Source of the DNA: Acidimicrobiaceae bacterium
Lineage (GTDB): Bacteria; Actinomycetota; Acidimicrobiia; Acidimicrobiales; Ilumatobacteraceae
Assembly (NCBI GenBank): GCA_947446815.1
Contig: CANFGT010000002.1
Location: 124,001-188,000 of the forward strand
Length of the DNA stretch: 64,000 nt
Direction: 5' to 3'
The position numbers and the translations under genes are program-made. Below are positions 51,031 to 60,332 of this stretch, one piece after another (positions within the stretch are counted from its first letter, which is position 1; each line of letters starts with the position of its first letter). The notes beneath the pieces are model-generated. The model did no database searches and was not told where the DNA came from. It saw nothing but the letters and a program-made list of their open reading frames with translations.

Positions 51031-52008
51031 GTGACCGCATCCCCGCTGCTTGGTTTGCCAACGATGGACAAAGACCGCCAGCGGGTGGAAGACGCCCTAT
51101 TGGGGGCTGTGCGCACACCCGATGCCTACCTAACGGAAATCGCATCTCACCTGATTTCGGCGGGTGGAAAGCGTTTACGCCCGGTTTTCACCATTGTGGC
51201 CTCACAAGTTGGCCAAGACGGGCCTGCATCGCACGAAGCAATTCTCGGAGGAATCTCCTGTGAACTCGTGCACCTGGGATCTCTGTACCACGACGATGTG
51301 ATGGATGAGTCCACACAGCGACGCGGAGTCGACACTGTGAATGCCAAGTGGGGAAATTTGCAGGCGATTCTCGCTGGTGACTTTCTTCTTGCCAAGGCGT
51401 CAGAAATTGCCGCTGGTCTCGGCGTGGAAGTGGCCGAATTGCTGGCGCGCACGATTGGCGAGTTGTGCCAGGGACAAATTCTTGAACTTCGTCACACCTA
51501 CAACGTCTCGCGTCCGGTTGATGCATACCTTTCTTCGATTGATGGCAAAACCGCATCGTTGTATTCGACAGCTGCCCGAATTGGTGGTTTAGTCGCTGGT
51601 CATAGCCGTGATGTGGTTGATGCGTTGACTGCATATGGCACTGCATACGGCATGGTGTTCCAAATTGTTGATGACGTTCTCGATCTCACCGCCACTGATG
51701 CACAGTTGGGTAAGCCAGCAGGTCATGACATGGAAGAGGGCGTGTACACATTGCCTGTTCTTCACACGTTGGCTGCCGGTGGTGCTGCTGCTGATGAACT
51801 TCGTTCCATCTTGGGTAAGCCTTTGACGGAGTCAGAGCGTTTGCACGTTCTTGAAATCGTGCGTAATGGCAACGGCGTTGCAACTGCGATTGATGCAGCT
51901 CGTTCTTTTGTTGCCGATGCAGAACGCGCATGTGATGCATTGCCACAAGGCATCACCACTGATGCAATGAGAAAGGCCACAGCTGCTTTATTAGCAACTG
52001 TGGCCTAA
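51031..52008 (+). CDS. Polyprenyl diphosphate synthase (trans-type)
   Basis: 325 residues, all-helical isoprenoid synthase. First aspartate motif DDVMD at 88-92, second DDVLD at about 214-218, and GGKRLRP at 45-51 for pyrophosphate binding. It lengthens isoprenoids, probably the menaquinone side chain; chain length cannot be read reliably. GTG start, divergent from clpC. ATG at 51064 is a less likely start. Confidence 0.93.
   Translation: MTASPLLGLPTMDKDRQRVEDALLGAVRTPDAYLTEIASHLISAGGKRLRPVFTIVASQVGQDGPASHEAILGGISCELVHLGSLYHDDVMDESTQRRGVDTVNAKWGNLQAILAGDFLLAKASEIAAGLGVEVAELLARTIGELCQGQILELRHTYNVSRPVDAYLSSIDGKTASLYSTAARIGGLVAGHSRDVVDALTAYGTAYGMVFQIVDDVLDLTATDAQLGKPAGHDMEEGVYTLPVLHTLAAGGAAADELRSILGKPLTESERLHVLEIVRNGNGVATAIDAARSFVADAERACDALPQGITTDAMRKATAALLATVA
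51975..52005 (+). terminator. Hairpin across the polyprenyl synthase stop codon region
   Basis: GGCCACAG (51975-51982) pairs with CTGTGGCC (51998-52005), with further TGC/GCA pairing inside and a TTTATTA loop. There is no U tract after it, so it is only a possible terminator between convergent genes. Confidence 0.35.
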
Positions 52009-52049
52009 CCCAACGTTTTCGTTATTCGCTCATTTCAGAGCGGCGCCGA

Positions 52050-54386
52050 TCACGGGAAGAGAAAAACCTCTGCGCGGCGGTTCTTCGCCTGTGCAGCTTC
52101 TGTCTTCTTAGTTGACTCTGGCTGGCTGTAGGAAAGAGCAACAACTTCAATTGTTGCTTTCACGCCGGCCTTGACAAGGGCTGCCTTGACGGCAAGTGCA
52201 CGGTCACGCGAGATTGCGTAACTGTAAGCAGAGACTTCACCAAGTGATGCTGAGTGGCCAATGATGACTACACGACTTGCGCTCTTTGCTGCTTCTGCAA
52301 GTTCTGCAACTTGTGCCTGTGCTTGCTTTGACAACTTGATGCTTGCCTGCTTGAACATGATTGGTTCATCAGTGGTGAGTGTGGTGCCCTGTTCAACTTC
52401 TGCGGCCTTCACTGTTGTTGTCATTGTGCGAAGAACTTTCTTGGTGTCTTCGTCAATGATGCGAACAACGCAACGACCTGGATTGACCAACAACACGCTG
52501 GTGGTGAGGGCAATACAAATCTTCGGTGTGCTGGTGCGAATATCGAGGTCCTTCGCCTGCTTCGCAGTCAGCACGGTGAGTGCACTGTCTGGCTGAGCAG
52601 CGGTTGGCAACTTGGTGGAGTACACCTTGGAGTCAATGCGGCCTGCAGCGGAAGCGGCGGAAATTGTTCCGTCACCACCGCCAATAACACCATCTGCAGC
52701 GTCCCACGCTACGTAGGCCAAGCCCGCCGTTTGTGAGCTGATCGCAGCAAGTTGTCCAACACGTGAAGGACGACCTTCGCTGTTGATGTAGCTGGTACCA
52801 CCCAGTGAAGTGTCACCGCTGCCGCAGTTCGATGTGTTGTTGGTTTCATATGTATATGCAGCACCAAGGCCATTTGTTCCGTATGAAGTCAAAAGGCCAG
52901 ATTCCAGACTGAAGTAGTACGGATACACGGTTGTTGAGTAGGAACCGGAGTTGCTGGAGCAGCTGGGGGTTCCACCACTAGTAGCGAAGCCGACGAAGTA
53001 GTTGCCCTTTGCGGTGGTCGCAAGTCCTGACAAGGAATAATTCATTCGCACACTGGTGCCATTGACGGTGACAGTTGCTGGCAACCCAGTGAGAGTCTTC
53101 ATTCCGTTGGCGCCAAGTGTGGTGTCTGCAGAACCATCGGCGGACAGACGAATCATTGTTGGCGTGTTAGACGGCATGACATTGCCGCCCGACGGCATGA
53201 GGGAAACTGTTGAGTTCCAACGACCCTGTGGGTCAATCACCCAACGCATGACGTAGAAACGACTAGCAACTGGGAAAGAAGCAGCCTTCTTCAATTTTCC
53301 GTTGACCGTGAATGAGTTCAACGTAACGCTTGTCAACGAAACGTTTCCGGTGTTGTAGCAACCTTCATATGAACCAACAGTTACGTTCATGTTGTTCAAC
53401 CAGCTTGGAATTGTGGTGATGCGAGCGAACGACTCAACTTGCGAGAGAAATGCAGTCTTCGTTGATGACACTGACGTAATAGAAGTGTCGCTCGTCATCG
53501 ACGGCATTGTGTTCGAGCACTCAGTGAGTGGGTTCGACAATTTGATGTAACCGTTGGTACCGAACGATGGGTCAATTGCAAACGAGCCGTTGGTTGGCTT
53601 AATCGCAGTGATGAGTGCACCTTGGTATTCCTTCACGGCCATACCGTTTGTCATCATGTTCGTATTGGCGTAGTTGCACGTAAAACTGATGGTGAGTGCA
53701 CCGTCAAAACGAAGTGACGACTGATAAAAGTTGAGCCATGTGGCACTGATAGGGGAGGAGTTAATGCTGGCTCCGTAGGAGGCCTCACACGCTGGCCTTG
53801 TTAATTGGGTTGCACCATATGAAGACCAGTCAGACACGTTCTGGGAATTCATGCCACCAATCTCCACATACTTAGTCTGAGCAATCACAGCACCGGTGGA
53901 GATTTTTCCTGTGAGAACGCTGTAGACGCTCAAGTCGGAACTTGCGCCGTTACCTGATCCCTTTAACAAACGTGAATAAACAACCGCAAAAGTGTCGGCA
54001 GTTTCATTCACAAGGAATGCTTGGACAGATGTGCAACCTGTTCCGTTTGTGCTCACACAGTTGGAATTGCTGGAAGTCGGAGCAGAGAAATCTGCACCAA
54101 GATCTTTTGCACCAAAGGTGGTGTCAAAGCTCAGGTCTTCCTTCATTTTCCAGATGTGCAAATGGGAACCTGCAACAGAAGTGTTGCGACCCAGCACCAA
54201 GAAGTTGTTGGACTTCTCGAGGCGGACCATGCGGTTTGCATTTGCACCTGTAATTGATGAAGGTGCAGTTGTGGTGGAGCGAACAACGTTCGCAGCACCG
54301 CCGGCTGCGCTGGCAGCCGATGAGGTAATAGTGAGGCCCGTTGCCGCGACAGCAAGCGAGACCAATATGGATGAAAGACGACGCAC
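52050..54386 (-). CDS. Large secreted protein with delta-60-type repeats and C-terminal OmpA-like domain
   Basis: About 778 residues. Signal peptide VRRLSSILVSLAVAATGLTI ending in ASAA. The middle shows repeat-like units FDTTFGAKDLG, DPSFGTNGYIKL, DTTLGANGMKTL and TSYGTNGLG, matching delta-60 beta-propeller repeats. The last 110 residues are an OmpA-like peptidoglycan-binding fold (VVIIGHSASLGEVSAYSYAI, AKNRRAEVFLF). GTG start at 54386 with AGGAG six bases upstream is preferred over the in-frame upstream start. Likely a wall-bound surface protein. Confidence 0.83.
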   Translation of the reverse strand: MRRLSSILVSLAVAATGLTITSSAASAAGGAANVVRSTTTAPSSITGANANRMVRLEKSNNFLVLGRNTSVAGSHLHIWKMKEDLSFDTTFGAKDLGADFSAPTSSNSNCVSTNGTGCTSVQAFLVNETADTFAVVYSRLLKGSGNGASSDLSVYSVLTGKISTGAVIAQTKYVEIGGMNSQNVSDWSSYGATQLTRPACEASYGASINSSPISATWLNFYQSSLRFDGALTISFTCNYANTNMMTNGMAVKEYQGALITAIKPTNGSFAIDPSFGTNGYIKLSNPLTECSNTMPSMTSDTSITSVSSTKTAFLSQVESFARITTIPSWLNNMNVTVGSYEGCYNTGNVSLTSVTLNSFTVNGKLKKAASFPVASRFYVMRWVIDPQGRWNSTVSLMPSGGNVMPSNTPTMIRLSADGSADTTLGANGMKTLTGLPATVTVNGTSVRMNYSLSGLATTAKGNYFVGFATSGGTPSCSSNSGSYSTTVYPYYFSLESGLLTSYGTNGLGAAYTYETNNTSNCGSGDTSLGGTSYINSEGRPSRVGQLAAISSQTAGLAYVAWDAADGVIGGGDGTISAASAAGRIDSKVYSTKLPTAAQPDSALTVLTAKQAKDLDIRTSTPKICIALTTSVLLVNPGRCVVRIIDEDTKKVLRTMTTTVKAAEVEQGTTLTTDEPIMFKQASIKLSKQAQAQVAELAEAAKSASRVVIIGHSASLGEVSAYSYAISRDRALAVKAALVKAGVKATIEVVALSYSQPESTKKTEAAQAKNRRAEVFLFP

Positions 54387-54436
54387 GCAGAACTCCTGTG
54401 GCTGGTCAGATAAGGACAACCCGCAAAAACGGGACT

Positions 54437-54480
54437 TCAGTACTGTAAACGAAAAGTCCAGTATCTGTGGACGAAAAGTC
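54437..54480 (-). repeat. Two tandem 22-base direct repeats upstream of the OmpA-like gene
   Basis: On the coding strand, GACTTTTCGTCCACAGATACTG is followed directly by a near copy (54437-54458) starting GACTTTTCGTTTACAG. A third partial AAGTCC follows. It lies in the 101-base gap before the secreted protein gene and could be a regulator binding array. A CCCG/CGGG inverted repeat at 54420-54433 is next to it. Confidence 0.5.
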
Positions 54481-54487
54481 TGTTTCT

Positions 54488-55435
54488 TTAGGAGAAAGGT
54501 GTCACCAAGGCCTGTGCAGCGGCGAGACCGCTGAGGGCTGCACCCTCCATTTTGGGACCAGCAAAGGCATCGCCGGCAAGGGCCAACGTGCCCGATGGAT
54601 CAATCCAATATGCGTCGGGCCAGGCGGACTTGGGAGTTGCAAAACGCCACTTCTTTGGCTGGCTTTCCAAAATCTGGGCTGAGCCCAGCCAGGGCCGTGC
54701 GGCTGTCAGCAACAGAGAGTGGACCTCATCAAGTTCGAGCTCGAAGTGTTCGCGGCTCCACTCTGGATTCGCATGGAAGGTAAGTGCTGGTGCACCACTG
54801 ATTCCCTTTGCCGAGTTGTCTCCGATAAATGAGAACACATCATCGGGAAATTGCATGCCGCCAGGTGACTGCACATTGTGATTGCTGGAATCAAGAACTG
54901 CGAGTAATCCGAGGGTGCGGTCGTAATCAATGGTGCGCATTTCGTCGGGCATCTCGATGGCACCGCCGAACATGAGCGAAAACGATTGTGGAATCGGTGC
55001 TGTTAACAACACCTTGTCGCAGGCATGTGCAACGCCGTCATCGGTAATGACGTTGTAACCGGTTGCAGTGCGCTCAAGAGAGAACACGAGTGCACTGGTG
55101 CGAACATCAAGACCTTGTGCAAGATGCTTCGCAATACCGGACATTCCTTTGCTACCGGCATAGCGAGGGTGACCGTCTTCGGAGTCAAACCCACGACACC
55201 ATTCGTGAACAACTCCTACTGCAAGCCATTCATTGACGTGAGACGCAAATTCTTCGCTACGCACTGTAAAAAATTGTGCGCCGTGGTCAAGCGTCGCGTC
55301 GCCGATGCGTCGAGTTGCAAGACGGCCACCAACACCCCGACCCTTATCAAAGACGGTGACGTCATGTCCGCTGCGTGAGAGGGATTGCGCAGCCATGAGA
55401 CCAGACAAACCTGCGCCCACAATGATGATGCGCAT
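54488..55435 (-). CDS. FAD-dependent oxidoreductase, renalase-like
   Basis: 315 residues. N-terminal FAD motif [20 protein letters not shown], then [14 protein letters not shown] and [10 protein letters not shown], the signature of the renalase-like amine oxidase group; C-terminal [19 protein letters not shown] closes the FAD site. Renalase-type enzymes oxidise misreduced nicotinamide dinucleotides; that role is inferred. Overlaps the upstream hydrolase gene by one base. Confidence 0.88.
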   Translation of the reverse strand: MRIIIVGAGLSGLMAAQSLSRSGHDVTVFDKGRGVGGRLATRRIGDATLDHGAQFFTVRSEEFASHVNEWLAVGVVHEWCRGFDSEDGHPRYAGSKGMSGIAKHLAQGLDVRTSALVFSLERTATGYNVITDDGVAHACDKVLLTAPIPQSFSLMFGGAIEMPDEMRTIDYDRTLGLLAVLDSSNHNVQSPGGMQFPDDVFSFIGDNSAKGISGAPALTFHANPEWSREHFELELDEVHSLLLTAARPWLGSAQILESQPKKWRFATPKSAWPDAYWIDPSGTLALAGDAFAGPKMEGAALSGLAAAQALVTPFS

Positions 55436-56283
55436 TAGATCGCTACTGCGGCAGTGAGACCGTGAGGAACAAAAACTTTTTCTGCACGACTAAGGAATTC
55501 CAGTAACACTCGATTGAAAGTAGATGCATGCTCAATATGTAACCCGTGTGCGCCTCCGCTAATGATCACAAGCTCTGCTGTAGAAATGCGAGAGGCAATC
55601 TCTTCCGCATCGCCGCGAGGAGTGAGAACATCTTGATTACCAACAACAACCATCGCTGGGCATGTGATGTTGGAAAGATCCGCAGTGAGTTCTTCACCTT
55701 CGGTGGAGAGAATTGCATTGATTTGTGAAACAAATGCGCCGGCGGGATTAAACAATTGTTGTGCACCCATCCATCCGAGAGCGGGCAGCAAACGACGAAA
55801 CGATCGCGGACCAATCATCCAGCGAGCAGCTTCGCGACCAACAGCACCCATGCCATCTGTTTGCGCAAGTGTGGCCCACGATGACAACAACTCTTCACGC
55901 CATGCGTGATTACGACACGCTGTTGCAACAAGTGTGAGTGATCGAACACGCTGCGGGTACTTCAAGGTGATGATTTGGCTGATGGCTCCACCCATGGAGA
56001 GTCCAACAATGTGCACGGATTCAATGCCGGCTGCATCAAGAACTGCGATTGCATCGTCAGCCATTTGCTCGAGGTTGTACGTGCCTTCTGGTTTGTCACT
56101 GCGGCCTGCGCCGCGATTATCAAACGCAATGGTGCGATGACGCAATGCCAGCGCTGCACGTTGCAAGTTCCAAGAGTTTTTCTCTGCACCAAGTCCTTGC
56201 ACCAACAAGACAGGCGCGCGTTTGGTTAAGCCTGTGATTTCGTAATGAATACGGGTGCCATCGGAAGAAACTGCGAACGGCAT
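55435..56283 (-). CDS. Alpha/beta hydrolase
   Basis: 282 residues. Nucleophile elbow GLSMGGA with Ser96, oxyanion region [13 protein letters not shown], acid in [14 protein letters not shown] and the His in [13 protein letters not shown]. Looks like the 3-oxoadipate enol-lactonase/esterase type, but the substrate is unknown. Overlaps neighbours on both sides by one base, so it is the middle of a tight operon with the SDR and the FAD oxidase. Confidence 0.87.
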   Translation of the reverse strand: MPFAVSSDGTRIHYEITGLTKRAPVLLVQGLGAEKNSWNLQRAALALRHRTIAFDNRGAGRSDKPEGTYNLEQMADDAIAVLDAAGIESVHIVGLSMGGAISQIITLKYPQRVRSLTLVATACRNHAWREELLSSWATLAQTDGMGAVGREAARWMIGPRSFRRLLPALGWMGAQQLFNPAGAFVSQINAILSTEGEELTADLSNITCPAMVVVGNQDVLTPRGDAEEIASRISTAELVIISGGAHGLHIEHASTFNRVLLEFLSRAEKVFVPHGLTAAVAI

Positions 56284-57254
56284 TACGCCACCTGCTGACG
56301 TGCAGGAATGCGTTCAACGCTTGGCCATTCATACAAACGGTGCACGACTTCATTCGTGGAATGACGAGGTGCAAAACGCAAGAGATGCGCTGCTTCATTG
56401 GATGCAGCGAGACGACCATGCTGAATGAGCTCCGCTACGTGGTCGGGCATTGGCGCACCAGCAAGTGATGAAGCATTTTGTGCCAGCCACCAACCTGGGC
56501 CAAATGATGGCAAGGGAAGTCGACGGCCAATTGCAGTTGCGCGCAACATGCTGATTGCGCCATTCGCAACGATGTTGACAGTGCCATCGGCATCACGTTG
56601 CGCAGCCAAAATAAATGCATCGGCAGCATCGTGATCTTCAACAACAGAAAAGATGGGATTGCCGATTCCATAATACGGAATCGCTGGCAGACGCAACAAG
56701 CGACCAAGCGGGCTTGGGACATGTGCGCCGAGTACCGGAGCGAGTCGAAGCGTGCACACATTGATTCCACGTGCAGTGCGCAACTCGGTCGCTTGTTCTT
56801 CAATGTTCAAACACATGCGGCCATATGTTGTCGTAGGAGAAACGGGAGTTGACTCCACTGCAATCTCTGGCGAATAAGAACCAGCTCCGTAAATTTCAAT
56901 TCCGCTACGAACAACAACAGTTTCCAATGCATCAGCTTGATGGGCTGCATTAAAGACAGCTTTCGCAACAAGTTGTGTGCACTCTTCTGCTTGTGTTGTC
57001 GCAAGCCTCGCATGTGGCTCCCACACGCCGACATGCAACAACACATGCGGATTGAATTGCTGCACTAATTCAGAAATGCGATCGTGTTCGGTTGCATCAA
57101 CTCGAACAAATTCGGAACGCGACAAATGACGTCGCGGTGGATCAACATCAAAACCAAGAATGTCGCCGGCCCAGTCGCATCGTTCCACAAGTGATGCGAC
57201 AAGCGAACCGAGTTCTCCGCCCATTCCGGTAACGAGAACGCGACGGCCCTTCAT
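56283..57254 (-). CDS. NAD(P)-dependent extended SDR (epimerase/dehydratase-like)
   Basis: 323 residues. N-terminal VLVTGMGGELGSLVASLVER is a Rossmann cofactor loop of the extended SDR family, with FDVDPPRRHL downstream and TTYGRMCLNIEEQ holding Tyr near the expected active site, although the usual Lys spacing is not clean. C-terminal half is more variable. It is 21 bases after the PTP-like gene and overlaps the hydrolase by one base. Substrate unknown. Confidence 0.82.
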   Translation of the reverse strand: MKGRRVLVTGMGGELGSLVASLVERCDWAGDILGFDVDPPRRHLSRSEFVRVDATEHDRISELVQQFNPHVLLHVGVWEPHARLATTQAEECTQLVAKAVFNAAHQADALETVVVRSGIEIYGAGSYSPEIAVESTPVSPTTTYGRMCLNIEEQATELRTARGINVCTLRLAPVLGAHVPSPLGRLLRLPAIPYYGIGNPIFSVVEDHDAADAFILAAQRDADGTVNIVANGAISMLRATAIGRRLPLPSFGPGWWLAQNASSLAGAPMPDHVAELIQHGRLAASNEAAHLLRFAPRHSTNEVVHRLYEWPSVERIPARQQVA

Positions 57255-57275
57255 GGCTTCAATCTTGACAGGCTA

Positions 57276-57785
57276 TTAACGAAGCGTGTGAACGTTGAGA
57301 ATGAGCTCGCGAGCCCACGTATCAAGCTGACGTCCACCGATGCGCTCGGTGATGATGATGGCCTGTGATGGGTCATCAACCATTCCGCTCCAACGGATGT
57401 AGCCACCCACGATGCCAAGAAGGCGATCGCCGACTTCTTCACAATGCATAATCAGTTTCATGTTGCGACCGAGTAGATCCTGCAGCTCTTTATAGAAGAG
57501 GCGAAGGAAGGCGTCTGTGTCGTCGGCACCACTGAGTGGGCGGTGGCGGTACGGCATATTGAGCTCTTCGTAGGCGTGCAAGTTATGAGGTGCAGCAATA
57601 TTGGAGATCACGAGGTCGAAATGGTTTTCGCGTAACCAGATGATTTCTTCCTGACGGCGAACTCGACGATGATTCTCGCCGTAGCCACCGGGGCGCTCAC
57701 AGATGGCGAGGCGGTCCTTGATGACCCAGGTGAAGTTGCGGGGGGTGATACCGAGTGCCCATTTTCCGCGCAGCTTTGGGGGCAT
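57276..57785 (-). CDS. Small protein with tyrosine-phosphatase-like HCX5R signature
   Basis: 169 residues. The region LVISNIAAPHNLHAYEEL, then YRHRPLSGADD and a helix, leads to MHCEEVGDRLLGIVGGYIRW, which has H114, C115 and R121 in the HC-X5-R spacing of protein tyrosine and dual-specificity phosphatases; the residue after Arg is Leu instead of Ser or Thr, and the glycines differ. The overall layout fits a PTP fold. Strong AAGGAGA six bases upstream. Located between tilS and an SDR gene. Activity is inferred; not a known family by name. Confidence 0.7.
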   Translation of the reverse strand: MPPKLRGKWALGITPRNFTWVIKDRLAICERPGGYGENHRRVRRQEEIIWLRENHFDLVISNIAAPHNLHAYEELNMPYRHRPLSGADDTDAFLRLFYKELQDLLGRNMKLIMHCEEVGDRLLGIVGGYIRWSGMVDDPSQAIIITERIGGRQLDTWARELILNVHTLR

Positions 57786-57841
57786 CCGAATCTCCTTAAC
57801 AGTCCTGTATTCAACAACGGCGTAAAACGCCGCTCTGCAAG

Positions 57842-58726
57842 TTACCCCAGGATGTGGAGGGTCAGCCTCTGTTTACTACGACGAATTTGTCGATTATCTC
57901 CTACGTCACAGGCCAGAACCTCCCCGCGGGCAACGGCTAGGACACGTTCCAGGGTGGCGAGGTCGGGCGGGTAGGGGTTGGCGAGCCACTGGCGAATCGC
58001 CCGATGAGCGAGAGGGGTGGGTGCGATGGCCAACGCTTTCGCATCGGTGGGATCAATTTCTAGGGCAAGTTGGTCAAGAAGGTCATTATCGGCACGAAGA
58101 ACATCAGCTGTGCGGGTGAGCAGTGGCATGGGATCGCGCTGCGAAATATCGCTCATGAGAGGAAGAAGTTCATTGCGCACTCGATTACGAAGGAAGCGTG
58201 GGTCCGAATTGGTGAGGTCATCGACCGTTGTGATCCCTCGTTCTGCACACAGCGCACGTGTTTCAACACGCCGCAACTTCAGCAACGGACGAGTGTTCCC
58301 AGGACGCATTGCACCAAGACCTTGTGCGCCGGCTCCTCGCAGCAAGTTGATGAGCACTGTTTCTGCTTGGTCATCCTCTGTGTGCCCGGTCATGATTTCT
58401 GCGGGAAACATTGCGTATCTAGCGCTGCGCGCACGTGCTTCAAGATTGGGTCCATCGCCGACGTGGACCGCATGGACGACGAGTTCAATGCCTAACTGAT
58501 TAGTGACCGTACGAATGAGGCCTGCATCAAGTGATGAATCTTCGCGCAATTGATGGTCAATATGAATGGCAGTGATGACAAGGCCTGCGGCATGAGCAAG
58601 AAGCAGGAGCGCCATTGAGTCAGGCCCACCCGAGATAGCAAGCGAAACCGCGGTGCCAGTGGGTGGAAAATCACACCGAGCGAGAAGTTGCTCGATGGAT
58701 GGAGAATGCGTGGGGCCGTCCGTCAT
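57842..58726 (-). CDS. tilS: tRNA(Ile)-lysidine synthase
   Basis: 294 residues. PP-loop SGGPDS at 32-37, IDHQLREDSSLDAG, MTGHTEDDQAETVLINLLRG and LRRVETRALCAERGI follow the order of TilS. It converts C34 of the AUA-reading tRNA(Ile) to lysidine, an essential step. Shorter than E. coli TilS because C-terminal domains are reduced, as in other actinobacteria. No clear ribosome site. Confidence 0.92.
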   Translation of the reverse strand: MTDGPTHSPSIEQLLARCDFPPTGTAVSLAISGGPDSMALLLLAHAAGLVITAIHIDHQLREDSSLDAGLIRTVTNQLGIELVVHAVHVGDGPNLEARARSARYAMFPAEIMTGHTEDDQAETVLINLLRGAGAQGLGAMRPGNTRPLLKLRRVETRALCAERGITTVDDLTNSDPRFLRNRVRNELLPLMSDISQRDPMPLLTRTADVLRADNDLLDQLALEIDPTDAKALAIAPTPLAHRAIRQWLANPYPPDLATLERVLAVARGEVLACDVGDNRQIRRSKQRLTLHILG

Positions 58727-58747
58727 AGGAGGCTCCGGCGCGGAGAA

Positions 58748-58903
58748 CTACTTTTTCTTTGCGGCCTGGCGTTGGCGACGGTTCGGGTAGCGAGTTGCGC
58801 TGACCTTGACGACGTAACCGACCACGGCCTGAAGAACTGCACCAATACCGGCGAGAAGGAGAACAAGACCAAGCCAGTAGTGCCATACATACGCTGCGAA
58901 CAT
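58748..58903 (-). CDS. Small membrane protein, about 51 residues
   Basis: A hydrophobic central helix (YWLGLVLLLAGIGAVLQAVV) is followed by a basic tail RYPNRRQRQAAKKK. ATG at 58903 is preferred over an upstream TTG; GAGAG lies near it and TACGCT is seven bases upstream. Such small proteins with a basic tail are common in actinobacteria; no function is recognised. Between rsrA and tilS. Confidence 0.6.
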   Translation of the reverse strand: MFAAYVWHYWLGLVLLLAGIGAVLQAVVGYVVKVSATRYPNRRQRQAAKKK

Positions 58904-58960
58904 GTCTCTCAGCGTAGCCAGTACGACCGCCAACGGGTGTACTGACTGGTCTTGTTGGCG

Positions 58961-59203
58961 CTAGTCGGCGCCGAGAACTTCGTCGCCGAAGCAACCGAGG
59001 AGGCGGTCAAGGAAGCCTTTGGGCAAATCCTCGTTCTGCGCCTTGGTTTTGATGATGGTGCGAAGTTCTGAATGGAACTCATAAGCCCCCTGGCAGTCGC
59101 TGCAACCTTTGAGGTGTCCAATGACCTCAGCCACGCGGACAGGGGACAGCTCGGAATCGAGAAAGCGCTCTAACTCGTTCAGTGTCTCTTGGCAATCGGC
59201 CAT
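58961..59203 (-). CDS. rsrA: Zinc-binding anti-sigma factor, RsrA-type
   Basis: 80 residues. The ZAS signature is visible: C4, then H30-LKG-C34-SD-C37 (HX3CX2C). Under oxidation such cysteines form a disulfide and release the sigma factor. Starts four bases after the sigma gene stop; the longer ORF start overlaps the sigma gene and is rejected. Companion to the sigma factor upstream. Confidence 0.88.
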   Translation of the reverse strand: MADCQETLNELERFLDSELSPVRVAEVIGHLKGCSDCQGAYEFHSELRTIIKTKAQNEDLPKGFLDRLLGCFGDEVLGAD

Positions 59204-59207
59204 GTTC

Positions 59208-59792
59208 TTAATCCTGTGGGTCCAATAGGGACTCATCAACGAGCCCGCGATCTTTTGCGTATTCGTACAACATCTTCTGCATCGCTTTTCTTCCCCGATG
59301 GAGACGCGACATCACTGTTCCAATGGGAATGTCCAGCATTTCTGCAATTTCTTTATATGTAAACCCGTCTACGTCGGAGAGGAGAACGGGAATTCGGAAA
59401 GTTTCTGGCAGCGCCTCAATTGCATTTTTCACTTCATCATCTGTGAACAGTTGGAACATTTGGTCTTCGGCCGACTGATTTATTTTTGATTGGTCGAAAG
59501 CACCCATGCGGCGGAAGAGAAAAAGTTCTTCCACGTCATCTAGTTCTGATTCTTGCGGGCGACGTTGTTGCGCATTGTATTTGTTGATGAATGTGTTCGT
59601 CATGATGCGAAACAACCAGGCACGCAAGTTTGTGCCTTCTTGATACGAACCAAATGCACGCCATCCCTTGAGAAAAGTTTCTTGCACAAGATCTTCTGCA
59701 TCAGCGCGATTACGTGTCATGCGCATTGCGGTGGCAAACAACTGTGGAGCGTATTGCATCGCATCAGTTGTGAAATTTTCGCGAGCCCCCAT
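59208..59792 (-). CDS. sigR: ECF sigma factor, SigR/SigH-type
   Basis: 194 residues. Region 2 (LFATAMRMTRNRADAEDLVQ, ETFLKGWRAFGSYQEGTNLR) and region 4 (FRIPVLLSDVDGFTYKEIAE, IPIGTVMSRLHRGRK) are complete. The adjacent RsrA-type protein places it in the thiol-oxidative-stress group. TAAAAT lies eight bases before ATG. No GGAAT-N18-GTT autoregulated promoter was found upstream. Confidence 0.91.
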   Translation of the reverse strand: MGARENFTTDAMQYAPQLFATAMRMTRNRADAEDLVQETFLKGWRAFGSYQEGTNLRAWLFRIMTNTFINKYNAQQRRPQESELDDVEELFLFRRMGAFDQSKINQSAEDQMFQLFTDDEVKNAIEALPETFRIPVLLSDVDGFTYKEIAEMLDIPIGTVMSRLHRGRKAMQKMLYEYAKDRGLVDESLLDPQD

Positions 59793-59803
59793 GTGCAGAA
59801 ATT

Positions 59804-60313
59804 TTAGCGACTGCGGCGCTTGCGAGCTTTTACTGCGCGGTCCATTCCTGCTGTAAAACGCTCAAGAAAATCAGCGAGTTGATGACGCTCATCGGGAGTG
59901 AATCCGCTGAGGATGTCCAGCGTGAGCGCACGGCGTCGTGCGAATACTTCGCCATAGATTCTGCGGCCGCGCTCCGTTGCTGCAATTGCGACAACTCGGC
60001 CGTCGCCTTCGTGGGCAACACGCTCTGCAAGACCATCTTTAATGAGGCGTTGTACTGCACGTGTTGCGGTGCTTGGGTCAATACGCAGATGCTCTGCAAG
60101 ATCACCCATGCGACAGGATTCGACAGTTGCGAGAAGGTCGAGTGCATCCATTTGGCCTGGCTCAATGGCGCTGCCACCAACTCCATAAATAACATCACGC
60201 GCATCACTGGCGGTCGTACCGCGGCGGATATCTCTCCACGCCCATCCGACACGGGCCGCAGTCTCGATATCAAGATCGTTGATGAGCTCTTCTGGCATCT
60301 CTACATTCGTCAT
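59804..60313 (-). CDS. MarR-family transcriptional regulator
   Basis: 169 residues. Winged helix at about residues 68-115: CRMGDLAEHLRIDPSTATRA, VQRLIKDGLAERVAHEGDGR. Divergent from the hydrolase-sulfatase operon with only 19 bases between the start codons, so it very likely controls that operon and itself. Its own -10, TACCCT, is eight bases from the ATG and overlaps the hydrolase -10 on the other strand. Confidence 0.87.
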   Translation of the reverse strand: MTNVEMPEELINDLDIETAARVGWAWRDIRRGTTASDARDVIYGVGGSAIEPGQMDALDLLATVESCRMGDLAEHLRIDPSTATRAVQRLIKDGLAERVAHEGDGRVVAIAATERGRRIYGEVFARRRALTLDILSGFTPDERHQLADFLERFTAGMDRAVKARKRRSR

Positions 60314-60320
60314 CGTCTTC

Positions 60321-60327
60321 TAGGGTA
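60321..60327. promoter_or_regulatory. Overlapping divergent -10 elements of marR and the hydrolase operon
   Basis: Plus strand TAGGGT (60321-60326) ends six bases before the hydrolase ATG; minus strand TACCCT (60327-60322) ends eight bases before the marR ATG. The two hexamers share five bases. GGGTAACCC at 60323-60331 is a short palindrome. Both transcripts would be leaderless or nearly so. Confidence 0.5.
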
Positions 60328-60332
60328 ACCCC

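Noticed and set aside
59793-59900. SigR-type autoregulated promoter (GGAAT-N18-GTT) upstream of sigR
   Set aside because: A GGAAT exists on the minus strand near 59846-59850, but no GTT occurs at the required spacing.
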